In this document: positions 44,370-53,028 of the stretch, in pieces
Layout of the letters: each line of letters starts with the position of its first letter
How positions within the stretch are numbered: position 1 is the stretch's first letter
Source of the DNA: Semisulcospira habei
Taxonomy: Eukaryota; Mollusca; Gastropoda; Semisulcospiridae
Length of the DNA: 64,000 nt
Direction: 5' to 3'
Assembly (NCBI GenBank): GCA_036245525.1
Contig: BTPG01000004.1
Coordinates: 21,385,755-21,449,754 of the forward strand
The notes under the pieces: model-generated
The model's database searches: none
The model's input: only the letters and a program-made list of their open reading frames with translations
Told to the model about the DNA's origin: nothing
Program-made: the position numbers and the translations under genes

Positions 44370-44462
44370 AGCTTTGAATCCGCTGATGCAGCGCGCACGT
44401 CATCAGAACGTTCTGATTGGCTCTGACGTCGGTGCATTGATTGCCGGTACTTCCGGTTTGAC
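44370..44462 (-). promoter_or_regulatory. Promoter-like cluster: ETS, CRE-like, CCAAT
   Basis: On the minus strand ACCGGAAGTACCGG, then GACGTCAGAGCCAATCAGAA (CRE half, CCAAT box), then TGATGACGTG. A frame with ATG at about 44275 (MPFPLRLRGRERELEGSVTI) runs to a possible donor CTAG|GTGACA near 44206. No product recognised. Confidence 0.35.
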
Positions 44463-44530
44463 GCTTCTAACGTGTGAGAGGGGTTCCTGTATCTAATGGA
44501 GGGGTCCTAGGCCAGTGCTGCCTCATCTGC

Positions 44531-44589
44531 AAGAGACATATATTCGCATGAGCTTTAAAGCAGGGGCTCATGAGAATCTATGCCTCTTG
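44531..44589. repeat. Hairpin family B
   Basis: CAAGAGACATATATTCGCAT pairs with ATGAGAATCTATGCCTCTTG. Confidence 0.88.
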
Positions 44590-44828
44590 CCTTTTGGAGA
44601 TTGGACTGGTTTACTCTGCATTCTAACTCCTCAGAAGGAGGTGTATTGGAGGGTTAAAGTCTGTATCAGTTGGGAGGAACATTATATGCAATAGAACAAG
44701 CTTACAGATTTTAGAACGCATTATTGCTGACGAGAGAAGACGTTCGTCTCAGCGTTTAATGGTTCAAAAATGAACCGAAAAGGCGCAGAACATTTACACT
44801 GCATTATATTGTTCACTGTATTTCTCCC

Positions 44829-44995
44829 TTAACACATTCTACCCCAGGACCCAAATCCCCAAATTTTCAAGTTGCCTTCTGAGGGGCTGTATTACATTTC
44901 TAGAGACAGATCGAGTATGGGCGCTGAGCTATTCTGACACAACCCTTGAACTATCATGCTCGATCCATGTCTTGCGTCGGGGCTGAATGAGTTAA
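44829..44995. repeat. Family A element, left arm deleted
   Basis: TTAACACATTCTACCCCAGG to GGGGCTGAATGAGTTAA. From GATCGAGTATGG the sequence jumps to GCGCTGAGCTATTCTG of the right arm. Confidence 0.88.
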
Positions 44996-45132
44996 GAAAA
45001 GTACACCAGTCTTCCGCATCGTAAACTATCCGTTTGAATGAACTAGCTTCGGTGTTAAGATGGACAACGATAGACGTTTATAATATAAAATATAAAAGTC
45101 TAAATGAGAATTATCCCATCACTCATTCATAC

Positions 45133-45260
45133 CTGTCCCTACCGTCTGCCGCATGGCACAGTGAAGTCATGTCCAAGTTACCCAGAGTACTAAGATAAAC
45201 TTCGTGCGGTAGTGCGGAAAAGAACCCAACGCTTTTCCGAAGACCACATGGGTATGTCAT
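45133..45260 (-). CDS. Candidate first exon, F-box-like, weak
   Basis: Minus-strand ATG at 45260 opens 42 codons ending at donor GACAG|GTATGA. The end of the peptide, ALPHEVYLSTLGNLDMTSLC, resembles the start of an F-box (LPxEvllxILsxLdxxdLc), which would recruit SKP1. The domain would be completed in a later exon that I did not find. It could be chance. Confidence 0.25.
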
Positions 45261-45412
45261 AATGAGTGTGTTAAAAGGGCACTGCCCGCTTAGTACAAGA
45301 CCGCCTTGGATTTTTTTTAAATAAAAAAATCTCAATGAGAAGTCTGACCCTTTAAAAAAATATTGTATTGAGCAAAAAGGTAAAGCTGCACATTGACAGT
45401 GCATTTCAAGTG

Positions 45413-45715
45413 TTTGTTTGTTTGTTTGTTTGTTTGTTTGTTTGTTTTGTTGGTTGGTTGGTTGGTTGGTTGGCTTGTTGGTTAGTTGGTTGGCTGGTTG
45501 GTTGATTGGTTGGTTGGTTGGTTGGTTGTTTGGTTGGTTGGCTGGTTGGTTGGCTAGTTGGCTGGTTGGTTTTTAGGTTGGTTGGTTGGTTGCTAGTTTG
45601 TTGTTTGGCTGGATGTTTATTCGTTCGTTCCTTCGTTAAGTTCGTTCGTTCATTCGTTTGTTTGTTTGTTTGGTTGATTGGTTGGTTGTTTGTTTGATTG
45701 TTTGGTTGTTTGTTT
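45413..45715. repeat. (TTTG)n / (GGTT)n tetranucleotide array
   Basis: TTTG, TTGG and TTCG units with drift. The Trp-Leu-Val frame over it is not a gene. Confidence 0.95.
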
Positions 45716-45922
45716 TTATTTAAGATAATTAATCTAGAGGGTACGTTGCCAAGGGTCGTCTCAAAGTCAAGGTCACAAAAAATACTTCCTTATCCGTGGC
45801 CCGTCACCAACAAGTCAGCAGACTACCAGATGCGTGCCATAGACCTTAAATTCTCACAGATATTCATTCCCAGTTTTTGCTATCCCTTGATCATCACGAC
45901 AGGACCCCACTAGTTTGCGCGT

Positions 45923-46031
45923 ACCCAGTGCTTAACGGGTAATCCGGCCGCCGTCGACTGTCATTGGCCTGCGCACGGCCGTGCGCAGGCCACTGGCGGC
46001 CGACGTAGGTCCGATTACCTTATACGCACTG
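45923..46031. repeat. Hairpin family E, copy 2
   Basis: GTAATCCGGCCGCC pairs with GGCGGCCGACGTAGGTCCGATTAC. The centre GGCCTGCGCACGGCCGTGCG is itself palindromic. Confidence 0.9.
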
Positions 46032-46174
46032 AGTTTAGTTCAGCACATAAAGTTCGTCAGGTTATGTGATGCTACATCATTAGGAGGGATCACTAACTGT
46101 ATATTCAGCATGGAACGCTGCGGGCAAAAGTCTTCGTTCTGACAATATCTCCGCCATCGTCAGTACTGCCCGAG
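46032..46174. other. Left flank of the Polinton-like element
   Basis: Unrecognised. The last 6 bp (46169-46174, CCCGAG) would be the left target duplication, but the right flank is lost in the gap. Confidence 0.4.
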
Positions 46175-46258
46175 AGATAGATAAGTAGACAGGTGATGGA
46201 CACCCCTCCCCCAATCTATAGATTTATTTGATCCTCTCCGTATTTAGACAAACCCACT
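46175..46258 (+). repeat. Left terminal inverted repeat
   Basis: Matches the complement of 51642-51725 over 84 bp with no visible mismatch, up to AACCCACT. Both copies are essentially identical, as expected of recent integration. Confidence 0.95.
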
Positions 46259-46439
46259 CGACCAATTACCACCAATACCTTTATTACCTAGCCATTTTAG
46301 TTCCACTCCAGAAATCATTCAAGCAACGATTTTTGATCAGCTACCAACCCACGATCATTAAGCCAGATCCCCCATCCCCCCTAAATAATTAATGCTGTCA
46401 TTGACTTCTTTAAGCAAAATTATTATATTATATTATAAA

Positions 46440-46955
46440 ATGAATCAAGACGAATTACTTCTTTTAAGTGATATTTGTGCTGTAGAAAACAAAGACTTAG
46501 ACTTTAAAAAACAGCGTCTTTTGTCTGTGATTGTATCGGGCAAATCAAAGACTTATCTGGGTAGACAATACATGATAGAGGATATTGAATCTCTAAGCTC
46601 TGATGAGCTAATCAAGCTTCATTCAAAATATGAAAATCACATTGCCTCACTAATGACTCGTGATTTAAGTCGATCTCTTGTCTGCCTATATACAAAAGCT
46701 GTAAGTCACTTCCTACCTGTTGATAGTGAAAACCTTTCACACGACCTTGAAAGTAATCCCATAGTTTCAAGTTCAATAGGCAAATTAGCATGCCTTATGT
46801 TTTACAAGTTTGGGAATTACCTTGCGCCTGCTGTAACCTTACTTGTTACTAGTAGTCATATTGATTTTTCTAAAATAAATTTTAAATTAGAAGAAAATGG
46901 ACGAGACGACTCCACAACAGAGCCATGTCTTGACACAGGTTCAAACAGTGACTAA
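46440..46955 (+). CDS. Polinton-like element ORF1, unknown, 171 aa
   Basis: The first methionine in good position is 46440 (MNQDELLLLSDICAVE); an upstream ATG at 46392 adds 16 residues and is less likely. The protein is mostly helical in appearance, with a serine/leucine-rich acidic middle (IEDIESLSSDELIKLHSKYE), a hydrophobic stretch near residues 122-140 and an acidic tail. Its last 59 bases overlap ORF2 in another frame. No homologous family is recognised. Position as first gene of a dense block suggests a structural or DNA-associated element protein, by inference only. Confidence 0.7.
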   Translation: MNQDELLLLSDICAVENKDLDFKKQRLLSVIVSGKSKTYLGRQYMIEDIESLSSDELIKLHSKYENHIASLMTRDLSRSLVCLYTKAVSHFLPVDSENLSHDLESNPIVSSSIGKLACLMFYKFGNYLAPAVTLLVTSSHIDFSKINFKLEENGRDDSTTEPCLDTGSNSD

Positions 46956-47292
46956 GACTAAAAGCCCAGGTAGAATAGAGGCTGGAAAAAGATTAGCTGA
47001 ATATAACAGACAAAAGAAATTACAGCTTCAAGCATTAACAGAAAAGACTAACACACCATCACCACTTCCACCAGAACCAACACAACCACCCAAAAGTGAG
47101 AAAAAACCAACTACAAAATATATAGTTGCTGGATTTGTTGTCGGATTTGGTTACGTAGGTTACCAATTATATAAAAAATACAAACCAAACACTCGAACAG
47201 TGTCCAAAAAATCAAACACTCCAAAAACAAAAGAAGAAGTCTCCACATTACCAGCAGTTCCAAAACCTTTGGACCCATTTTACATGCAGTAA
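46897..47292 (+). CDS. Polinton-like element ORF2, Pro-rich single-span membrane protein, 131 aa
   Basis: ATG at 46897 inside the end of ORF1. The N-terminal half is basic and polar (RIEAGKRLAEYNRQKKLQ), followed by a proline-rich linker (PSPLPPEPTQPPKSEKK). One membrane-like segment, YIVAGFVVGFGYVGYQLY, lies at about residues 76-93, then a basic, Thr/Lys-rich tail. This shape is common in minor virion or membrane-associated proteins of small DNA viruses. No family is recognised. Confidence 0.7.
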   Translation: MDETTPQQSHVLTQVQTVTKTKSPGRIEAGKRLAEYNRQKKLQLQALTEKTNTPSPLPPEPTQPPKSEKKPTTKYIVAGFVVGFGYVGYQLYKKYKPNTRTVSKKSNTPKTKEEVSTLPAVPKPLDPFYMQ

Positions 47293-47328
47293 ATAAATTT
47301 ATTATTTTAATTTTTATGGTATAAGAAA

Positions 47329-47559
47329 ATGAGCGACACAAAGAACTTAATGAACCTTGTCTATCACTCTGCTGTAATAAGTGGACTAGCAGTAGCTTAT
47401 TCTATGCTGGGAAAAAGTCTTCTTAAAATGAAATCAGCAGACCTTAGTAAATTAGACTTCGAAGACAGTGCTAAACTAGTAGTTGTTATAACAGCATCGA
47501 TTGCAACAAAAGATTTTCTAGTCAAGCAAGGAATTATTCCAGAAAATATTTCTAAGTAA
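47329..47559 (+). CDS. Polinton-like element ORF3, small hydrophobic protein, 76 aa
   Basis: Begins MSDTKNLMNLVYHS 36 bp after ORF2. Two hydrophobic segments, VISGLAVAYSMLGKSLL and LVVVITASIATKDFLV, are separated by an acidic loop, then a short tail VKQGIIPENISK. It ends 8 bp before ORF4. A small two-span membrane protein is likely; function unknown. Confidence 0.65.
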   Translation: MSDTKNLMNLVYHSAVISGLAVAYSMLGKSLLKMKSADLSKLDFEDSAKLVVVITASIATKDFLVKQGIIPENISK

Positions 47560-47567
47560 ATAAAAAT

Positions 47568-47999
47568 ATGGCAACTATAGCTGTTATGATTGGCGGTGCA
47601 GTTATTAACGCATTAGCTTTTAGTGGATCAAACTATTTCTTTTCAAAAGTTAGTAAAGAAGAATCAGCAGAAGAAATGAAGCGACACAATGAGGCATCTG
47701 AAAAACTAGCTCAAGCTCAACAAGATTATGAGAAGCAAAGAATTGAGAAACTTGATTTTATTAATGAAAAACTAAAACTTGAGGGTCATGCACAGCATAC
47801 ATTTTCAAATGTTGATGACGCGATCAAAGAATACTATCTTGTTACTGGTGAAGACATGTCTATTCCACAACCAAAACTTAGTGACTATTACCAACCAAGC
47901 CAAGAACAAAAAAATGGAGAAATAATATTTGTTTTAGTAGGAATGACATTAGTATATTTTACAGGAGTTTATATTGCTAGAAAAAATGGCAGACGCTAA
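47568..47999 (+). CDS. Polinton-like element ORF4, membrane protein with coiled coil, 143 aa
   Basis: An N-terminal hydrophobic segment (TIAVMIGGAVINALAFSG) is followed by a charged heptad-like helix, residues about 28-70 (EESAEEMKRHNEASEKLAQA and on). A polar middle ends LSDYYQPSQEQKNGE, and a second span, IIFVLVGMTLVYFTGVYI, leads to a basic end KNGRR. It overlaps the integrase start by 14 bases. The arrangement suggests a protein anchored at both ends, perhaps a fusion or virion membrane component. That is inference; no family is recognised. Confidence 0.68.
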   Translation: MATIAVMIGGAVINALAFSGSNYFFSKVSKEESAEEMKRHNEASEKLAQAQQDYEKQRIEKLDFINEKLKLEGHAQHTFSNVDDAIKEYYLVTGEDMSIPQPKLSDYYQPSQEQKNGEIIFVLVGMTLVYFTGVYIARKNGRR

Positions 48000-48936
48000 A
48001 CTATCAAAAATATATTACTCTCCAATTGGCTACTGGAAAGGGAATACTGCAATAAAAAAATTACATGCTGCTGTGGGTGGAGATGTTAACCAAATAAAAC
48101 AGTGGCTTAAAAAACAGGCAATTTGGCAAATATATCTTCCTGCTCCAAGAAAAATAACAAGGCCTCATTTTGAAAACACTATCCCTAATGACACACACCA
48201 AATGGACCTCCTGTTTCTTCCACATGACACAATAAGAAAGAAACGATACAAGTATGCATTAACTGTTGTTGACATAGCTTCAAGGTATAAGGATGCAGAA
48301 CCCATAACTGACAAAAAAGCTGTAACAGTGGCCACTGCATTATCAAAAATATATAGTCGAGGTCCTTTAAAATACCCTAGGCTTGTGCAGGTTGATGATG
48401 GGAGTGAATTTAAAGGCGCTGTTAATCAGTTATTTGCAAAGCATGGAGTGCTAGTGCGGCGAGGCATACTGGGCTTGCATAGATCACAGGCTATTGTAGA
48501 AAATTTCAATAAACAATTATCAGAGAGACTTTTTAGCTATCAGTATTCTAAGGAACTCATGCATGACACACGTAACACTGAGTGGGTTAAAAGATTACCG
48601 TCTGTAATAAAAGCAATGAATAATGAGGGTCACCCTAAACCTGTTGATGCTATTAAATTGAAAACAATACCGTCAGAAATAAAAACAACAACAACACCTC
48701 CAGACACTAACTTATTTACAAAACAGGTGAGATATTTGTATCAACCTGGTGAGGCTGAAAATGACGTTAGACGTAGGGCAACTGATCCAATTTGGTCTAC
48801 ATCTGTTCATAATATAAAAAAAATAGTTCCTTCAGCTAATGCAACAATATATTATCTGTATGAGCCTGCACCCCAGAGGGCATTTGTTAGAGAAGAATTA
48901 CAGATTATTCCCACAGACACCGTTACTCATTTTTAA
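47986..48936 (+). CDS. Retroviral-type integrase (rve, DD35E), 316 aa
   Basis: ATG at 47986 (MADAKLSKIYYSP) overlaps the end of ORF4. The core has the retroviral integrase triad: Asp74 in HQMDLLFL, Asp137 in VDDGSEF, and Glu172 in AIVENFNKQL, the last two 35 apart. Upstream is a short helical region, and downstream a basic DNA-binding-type C-terminus with RYLYQPGE and PIWSTSVHNI. In Polintons this enzyme inserts the linear element and makes a 6-bp target duplication. The frame is intact. It runs 39 bp into the convergent polymerase frame. Confidence 0.9.
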   Translation: MADAKLSKIYYSPIGYWKGNTAIKKLHAAVGGDVNQIKQWLKKQAIWQIYLPAPRKITRPHFENTIPNDTHQMDLLFLPHDTIRKKRYKYALTVVDIASRYKDAEPITDKKAVTVATALSKIYSRGPLKYPRLVQVDDGSEFKGAVNQLFAKHGVLVRRGILGLHRSQAIVENFNKQLSERLFSYQYSKELMHDTRNTEWVKRLPSVIKAMNNEGHPKPVDAIKLKTIPSEIKTTTTPPDTNLFTKQVRYLYQPGEAENDVRRRATDPIWSTSVHNIKKIVPSANATIYYLYEPAPQRAFVREELQIIPTDTVTHF

Positions 48937-51672
48937 CAATTTCAATTCATCAATTAGTTCATCAAACAGTTCATCAGCTATTTTTTCAGATAATTTGAGC
49001 CTGTAATGACCTGGTGCATAAGCTTTTTCCTTACTATGAAACACTCTTTTTGTATCACCTACTGCTAGAGACTTTTTATATGTTTGAATCATTTCAATAT
49101 TATGTTTGTTTGATCTTAGTGTCTTGTTTGGATAATCAGGCATTAATGCACCATCTAACACTTGCTTGTAATGTTCATGACGTATGTCTTTATTTTTTAT
49201 TGCTGTTTTCTTGATACCTTTGGCTTTCGACTGACTTCCCTTCTGGTGCAGTATAGAATACATTTTGGATCTCAGTCCAACGTACTCAACTATTGGCACA
49301 CCATTTAGTTCATCTTTAAACTTACCAGGCACTTTCTTGTTTTGTGTGCTAAACAGTGGATGGTCTTTAGGGTAATCAGACGTGTCATACATGTGTAGTT
49401 CTGTTTTCATGTCTTCATAAAAGTCTTCAGTAGGCACATCAATGATCATAGAGTCAGTGTCAGTGTATAGCAGACGACACTCAGGATACTTTGGTTTGAA
49501 GTAATCATAATAAAATTCAAGCATTAATAATTTTGACAACTCCAGAATAGCCATACCTATAAATACTGGCTTGTCCAGTTTAACAATCTTTTTTTTGAGT
49601 GACACTGCATACAATGATGAATGAAATTCTTTATACCCTGTGTACTGAGGCTTACTTGTAAGTTTAATTGCACCCGATTCAGTTGTAACAAGTCTCACAT
49701 CTTTTCTGTGATGAGGATTTTCCATAGTCTTACCAAAACTGGCATTGTTCATAAGCTTAAAGAAGTCTTTGTCAAATGCAGTGTTACCATCTCTTGCACG
49801 CAATGTTGTGTTCTTCATTATGTAATCTTTCATAAAAGCACTTTGGTCAAATTGAATTCCTCTATGAACTTTTTTTAGTACTAAACCATGTCTGATGTAA
49901 AACTGTAACAAACGATAGTGGCAAACGTAATTGAATTTGTCATTTAAATTGGGTACAAGTTTGGTGTCTTCTTTTTTCCCTGTCAAACTCAGTTTCTCAA
50001 CTGCTAATGGATAATCATTATGGTAATCATGTAAATGGTGTGGATACTCCAAGTCTACTTCAAAGATCCAACCCTTTTCATCATTTTGACCTCGATCCAT
50101 AATATATTTTGTTAATTTTTTTATGCCATACTGTGACAAATCATACAAACAAAAGTTTTTTAATGGCAACAATTCACACATTGCAAATCCATACAAATTA
50201 TTAGCATCCAAGTATGTAATAAATGACATTGGCTTTGAGGGGTCAAAGTCGTCAAGATATTTGTTGTTGGCCTTGCCATAATTGTTTGCTGCTAGACTAA
50301 TACCACCTCTCAATCCACGTTCCACCATTTCACCCATCGTACGATCAGACAACAGGTCTATAAATATCTTACTGGATTTCAAAAATGCATCCCATGTCAT
50401 GCCAGGACTAGTTATGTAGCAAGCAGGGTCAAGACTGTAGTGCAACAAACCCTTTTCACGATAACTTTCAAATACATCTGCTAGCAAGCAAACATCAGCT
50501 TTCAAGTACTGATCGTGGTAATCACCAATTGTCTGACATCCTAACTTATCCCACGCATCAAGTGCATGTTGGTATTCAGAGTCAGAAATACCTTTACCAA
50601 TTAGTGTAGAATAAAAATTTTCTTTTGGTGGAAGACTCCTTTCTTCAAAAACTACCCAGTGATCGATGTACTCATACGGATAGACACCTTTCTTAATCAA
50701 GTCTGGTTCAAAATATTTACTTGTTATTGGATACTCAGTCAGTCCTTCTGCCAGACTAGCAAGACCTAAAGACAAATGTTGCATGGAGTCATAAAATGCT
50801 AATTTATCTAACCTAAAAGTCAAGTACTTCTCAGTTGTCTGGGCAATACAACTAATTTTTCTGTAAGACTCATCAACAGCCTGCATGATGATGTGTGAAT
50901 CATATCCCTTCAGATTGTGAAAAAAGATTGGTAACTTGTATGTCTTAGGATCTATTTTTAATAACAAGTTACAATTATTATGTGCAGCTCCTCTGTAACG
51001 CCCAGTTATGTGATCATGGTCACGAACTTTATCACCCTCTAAAGGTTGTTCACAAATCCAACAAATCTCAGCTGTATCAAAATTATGTTTGTCTTCTTCT
51101 GTCATAACCAAAGTCTTTTGACAATTTTTCAAATAATCAAATACCTTGTTATACAGTTGTCTCATTTCTGACAAAAACATAGCTGATGCATTTTTTCCCC
51201 TGTAAATAACAGGTTCTGAATGCTGACCGTCTGACATAACAAAAATATACCCGAAAGAACACACTACTTGATCACTCAACTTTATTGTCTTTGGTAATGA
51301 ATCTGGAACTGGACCCTCATATGGAACAACCAGTGATTCAAAATCAGCATACACTACAAACGGTAGCTTTTGCTGATTTTTATAGTTACAAAAATGTACT
51401 TTAGTACCAGGCTCTGGATACTTAAGTACTGTTTGTACGTCATCAACAGACCTACAATTTAAAACATGTTTGTGTGCCACTTCAATAGAAGAAAACCTTT
51501 GTAAACATTTTTTACAAAATTCCTGTTTACCATCATGTTTTGTTGTATGATGAATTAGTCTTGACATACTTCTGATAATTGTGTAGTGAAAGTTATCACC
51601 AGAGCTTATTAGTAACATGTCAACATGCTTATCTTCTGATAAGTGGGTTTGTCTAAATACGGAGAGGATCAA
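48898..51672 (-). CDS. Family-B DNA polymerase of the Polinton-like element, about 906-924 aa
   Basis: Complete exonuclease and polymerase signatures: Exo I YADFESL (Asp110), an inserted Cys/HNH-like block CWIC...RDHDHITGRYRGAAHNNC (204-235), Exo II HNLKGYD, Exo III YLKADVCLLADVF (Asp393), motif A TYLDANNLYG (Asp489), motif B KLMNNASFGKTMEN and motif C YTDTDS (736-741). This is the DNA_pol_B_2 protein-primed type that copies Polinton and related linear genomes. The frame begins after a stop inside the right terminal repeat. The first ATG is at 51618 (residue 19, MLLISSGDNFHY), so related proteins' longer N-terminal region is missing or lies beyond the gap. Confidence 0.92.
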   Translation of the reverse strand: MILSVFRQTHLSEDKHVDMLLISSGDNFHYTIIRSMSRLIHHTTKHDGKQEFCKKCLQRFSSIEVAHKHVLNCRSVDDVQTVLKYPEPGTKVHFCNYKNQQKLPFVVYADFESLVVPYEGPVPDSLPKTIKLSDQVVCSFGYIFVMSDGQHSEPVIYRGKNASAMFLSEMRQLYNKVFDYLKNCQKTLVMTEEDKHNFDTAEICWICEQPLEGDKVRDHDHITGRYRGAAHNNCNLLLKIDPKTYKLPIFFHNLKGYDSHIIMQAVDESYRKISCIAQTTEKYLTFRLDKLAFYDSMQHLSLGLASLAEGLTEYPITSKYFEPDLIKKGVYPYEYIDHWVVFEERSLPPKENFYSTLIGKGISDSEYQHALDAWDKLGCQTIGDYHDQYLKADVCLLADVFESYREKGLLHYSLDPACYITSPGMTWDAFLKSSKIFIDLLSDRTMGEMVERGLRGGISLAANNYGKANNKYLDDFDPSKPMSFITYLDANNLYGFAMCELLPLKNFCLYDLSQYGIKKLTKYIMDRGQNDEKGWIFEVDLEYPHHLHDYHNDYPLAVEKLSLTGKKEDTKLVPNLNDKFNYVCHYRLLQFYIRHGLVLKKVHRGIQFDQSAFMKDYIMKNTTLRARDGNTAFDKDFFKLMNNASFGKTMENPHHRKDVRLVTTESGAIKLTSKPQYTGYKEFHSSLYAVSLKKKIVKLDKPVFIGMAILELSKLLMLEFYYDYFKPKYPECRLLYTDTDSMIIDVPTEDFYEDMKTELHMYDTSDYPKDHPLFSTQNKKVPGKFKDELNGVPIVEYVGLRSKMYSILHQKGSQSKAKGIKKTAIKNKDIRHEHYKQVLDGALMPDYPNKTLRSNKHNIEMIQTYKKSLAVGDTKRVFHSKEKAYAPGHYRLKLSEKIADELFDELIDELKLLKMSNGVCGNNL

Positions 51673-51725
51673 ATAAATCTATAGATTGGGGGAGGGGTGT
51701 CCATCACCTGTCTACTTATCTATCT
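51642..51725 (-). repeat. Right terminal inverted repeat
   Basis: Complement of 46175-46258. It contains the first about ten codons of the polymerase frame and is cut off by the gap at 51726. Confidence 0.95.
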
Positions 51726-52225
51726 NNNNNNNNNNNNNNNNNNNNNNNNNNNNNNNNNNNNNNNNNNNNNNNNNNNNNNNNNNNNNNNNNNNNNNNNNNN
51801 NNNNNNNNNNNNNNNNNNNNNNNNNNNNNNNNNNNNNNNNNNNNNNNNNNNNNNNNNNNNNNNNNNNNNNNNNNNNNNNNNNNNNNNNNNNNNNNNNNNN
51901 NNNNNNNNNNNNNNNNNNNNNNNNNNNNNNNNNNNNNNNNNNNNNNNNNNNNNNNNNNNNNNNNNNNNNNNNNNNNNNNNNNNNNNNNNNNNNNNNNNNN
52001 NNNNNNNNNNNNNNNNNNNNNNNNNNNNNNNNNNNNNNNNNNNNNNNNNNNNNNNNNNNNNNNNNNNNNNNNNNNNNNNNNNNNNNNNNNNNNNNNNNNN
52101 NNNNNNNNNNNNNNNNNNNNNNNNNNNNNNNNNNNNNNNNNNNNNNNNNNNNNNNNNNNNNNNNNNNNNNNNNNNNNNNNNNNNNNNNNNNNNNNNNNNN
52201 NNNNNNNNNNNNNNNNNNNNNNNNN
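51726..52225. other. Assembly gap, 500 N
   Basis: Starts at the last base of the element's right terminal repeat. Confidence 1.
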
Positions 52226-52435
52226 ACGTGTGCCACGAAGCCGATGTGGCAGGTGGCAAATTGTTGCTTACCACACATTGCTAGTGGCAAATTCTGGTAG
52301 CGTGGGCCCTGCCTCTTAGAAGCAGCCATCAGAAGGGCCCTTTCCACCGTAAATTATTGGCAGCCGCCGTGGTCTTGCTATCAAATCTGTCGCAGATGGC
52401 AGGGTACAAAACGAAGTAATCCACCGAGATACTGT
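52226..52435. other. No feature recognised
   Basis: TGGCAAATT and the GTGGCAGGT/TAGTGGCAAATT motif recur nearby, otherwise nothing. Confidence 0.4.
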
Positions 52436-52618
52436 GTTTTAGAGGCTGACAAAGTAATAAACCGCCTCCCCACCCCCCTAAAATCCTCTACCTCTTCCCC
52501 GCCCCCCCCCCCCCCCCCCCTCTAAATGAGATCACTATCTGCTAATCCATTGTGTCCAAGGGGCCACATCCTCAAATTTTCAAGTCATCCCTTGAAGACT
52601 ATTACAATTTAGGAGACA

Positions 52619-52713
52619 GATCGACCATGATAGTTCAAGGGTGGTGCCAGAATAGCGTGGCGCCAACAGCTGCCAAGTTATTCTGGCACCACCCTTAAAC
52701 TATCATGATCGAT
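52619..52713. repeat. Hairpin family A
   Basis: GATCGACCATGATAGTTCAA pairs with the arm ending CATGATCGATC. Homologue of 4244-4339. Confidence 0.9.
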
Positions 52714-52932
52714 CCATATCATGATGCGGTGTGTCGGGGCTACATGAGTTAAGCAAAAGTTCCTGGGTCTGAAATCGTCGTTGTCGGCCTGCGACCCGGC
52801 TGTGCATAGGGTCATCTACGGCCCGTGTTGGCCTGAGGACCTTTTGCTCGCTGATAAACACATTCTGCTACAGGACCGAAATCCGCAAATTTTGAAGTTG
52901 CCCCCTGAAGACTGATTACACTTCTGGAAACA

Positions 52933-53028
52933 GATCGAGCGTGATAGTTCAAGGGTTGTGCCAGAATACCTTGGCGCCTATGGGCGCCAAGCTATTCTGG
53001 CACAACCCTTGAACTATCACGCTCGATC
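52933..53028. repeat. Hairpin family A, GAGCGTG variant, full stem
   Basis: GATCGAGCGTGATAGTTCAA pairs with TTGAACTATCACGCTCGATC. The homologue 4563-4650 has lost part of the stem. Confidence 0.92.

Larger units (their letters stand above)
46175..51725. mobile_element. Compact Polinton/Maverick-like element, 5551 bp
   Basis: Ends are 84-bp inverted repeats beginning 5'-AGATAGATAAGTAGACAGG. Six open frames are packed without introns: five rightward (46440-48936) and one leftward polymerase (48898-51672) that overlaps the integrase tail to tail by 39 bp. The pair retroviral-type integrase plus protein-primed-type family-B polymerase defines the Polinton/Maverick class (established knowledge). 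Ordinary members are 15-20 kb and also carry capsid, FtsK-like ATPase and cysteine protease genes; none is visible here. All frames are open, so the copy is young. Confidence 0.85.

Noticed and set aside
31523..44589. CRISPR-like array of regular hairpin repeats
   Set aside because: Repeats are palindromic elements of several families with irregular spacing, in an animal genome; no direct-repeat/spacer pattern.
45506..45697. Trp/Leu/Val-rich frame
   Set aside because: Translation of the GGTT/TTTG tetranucleotide array.
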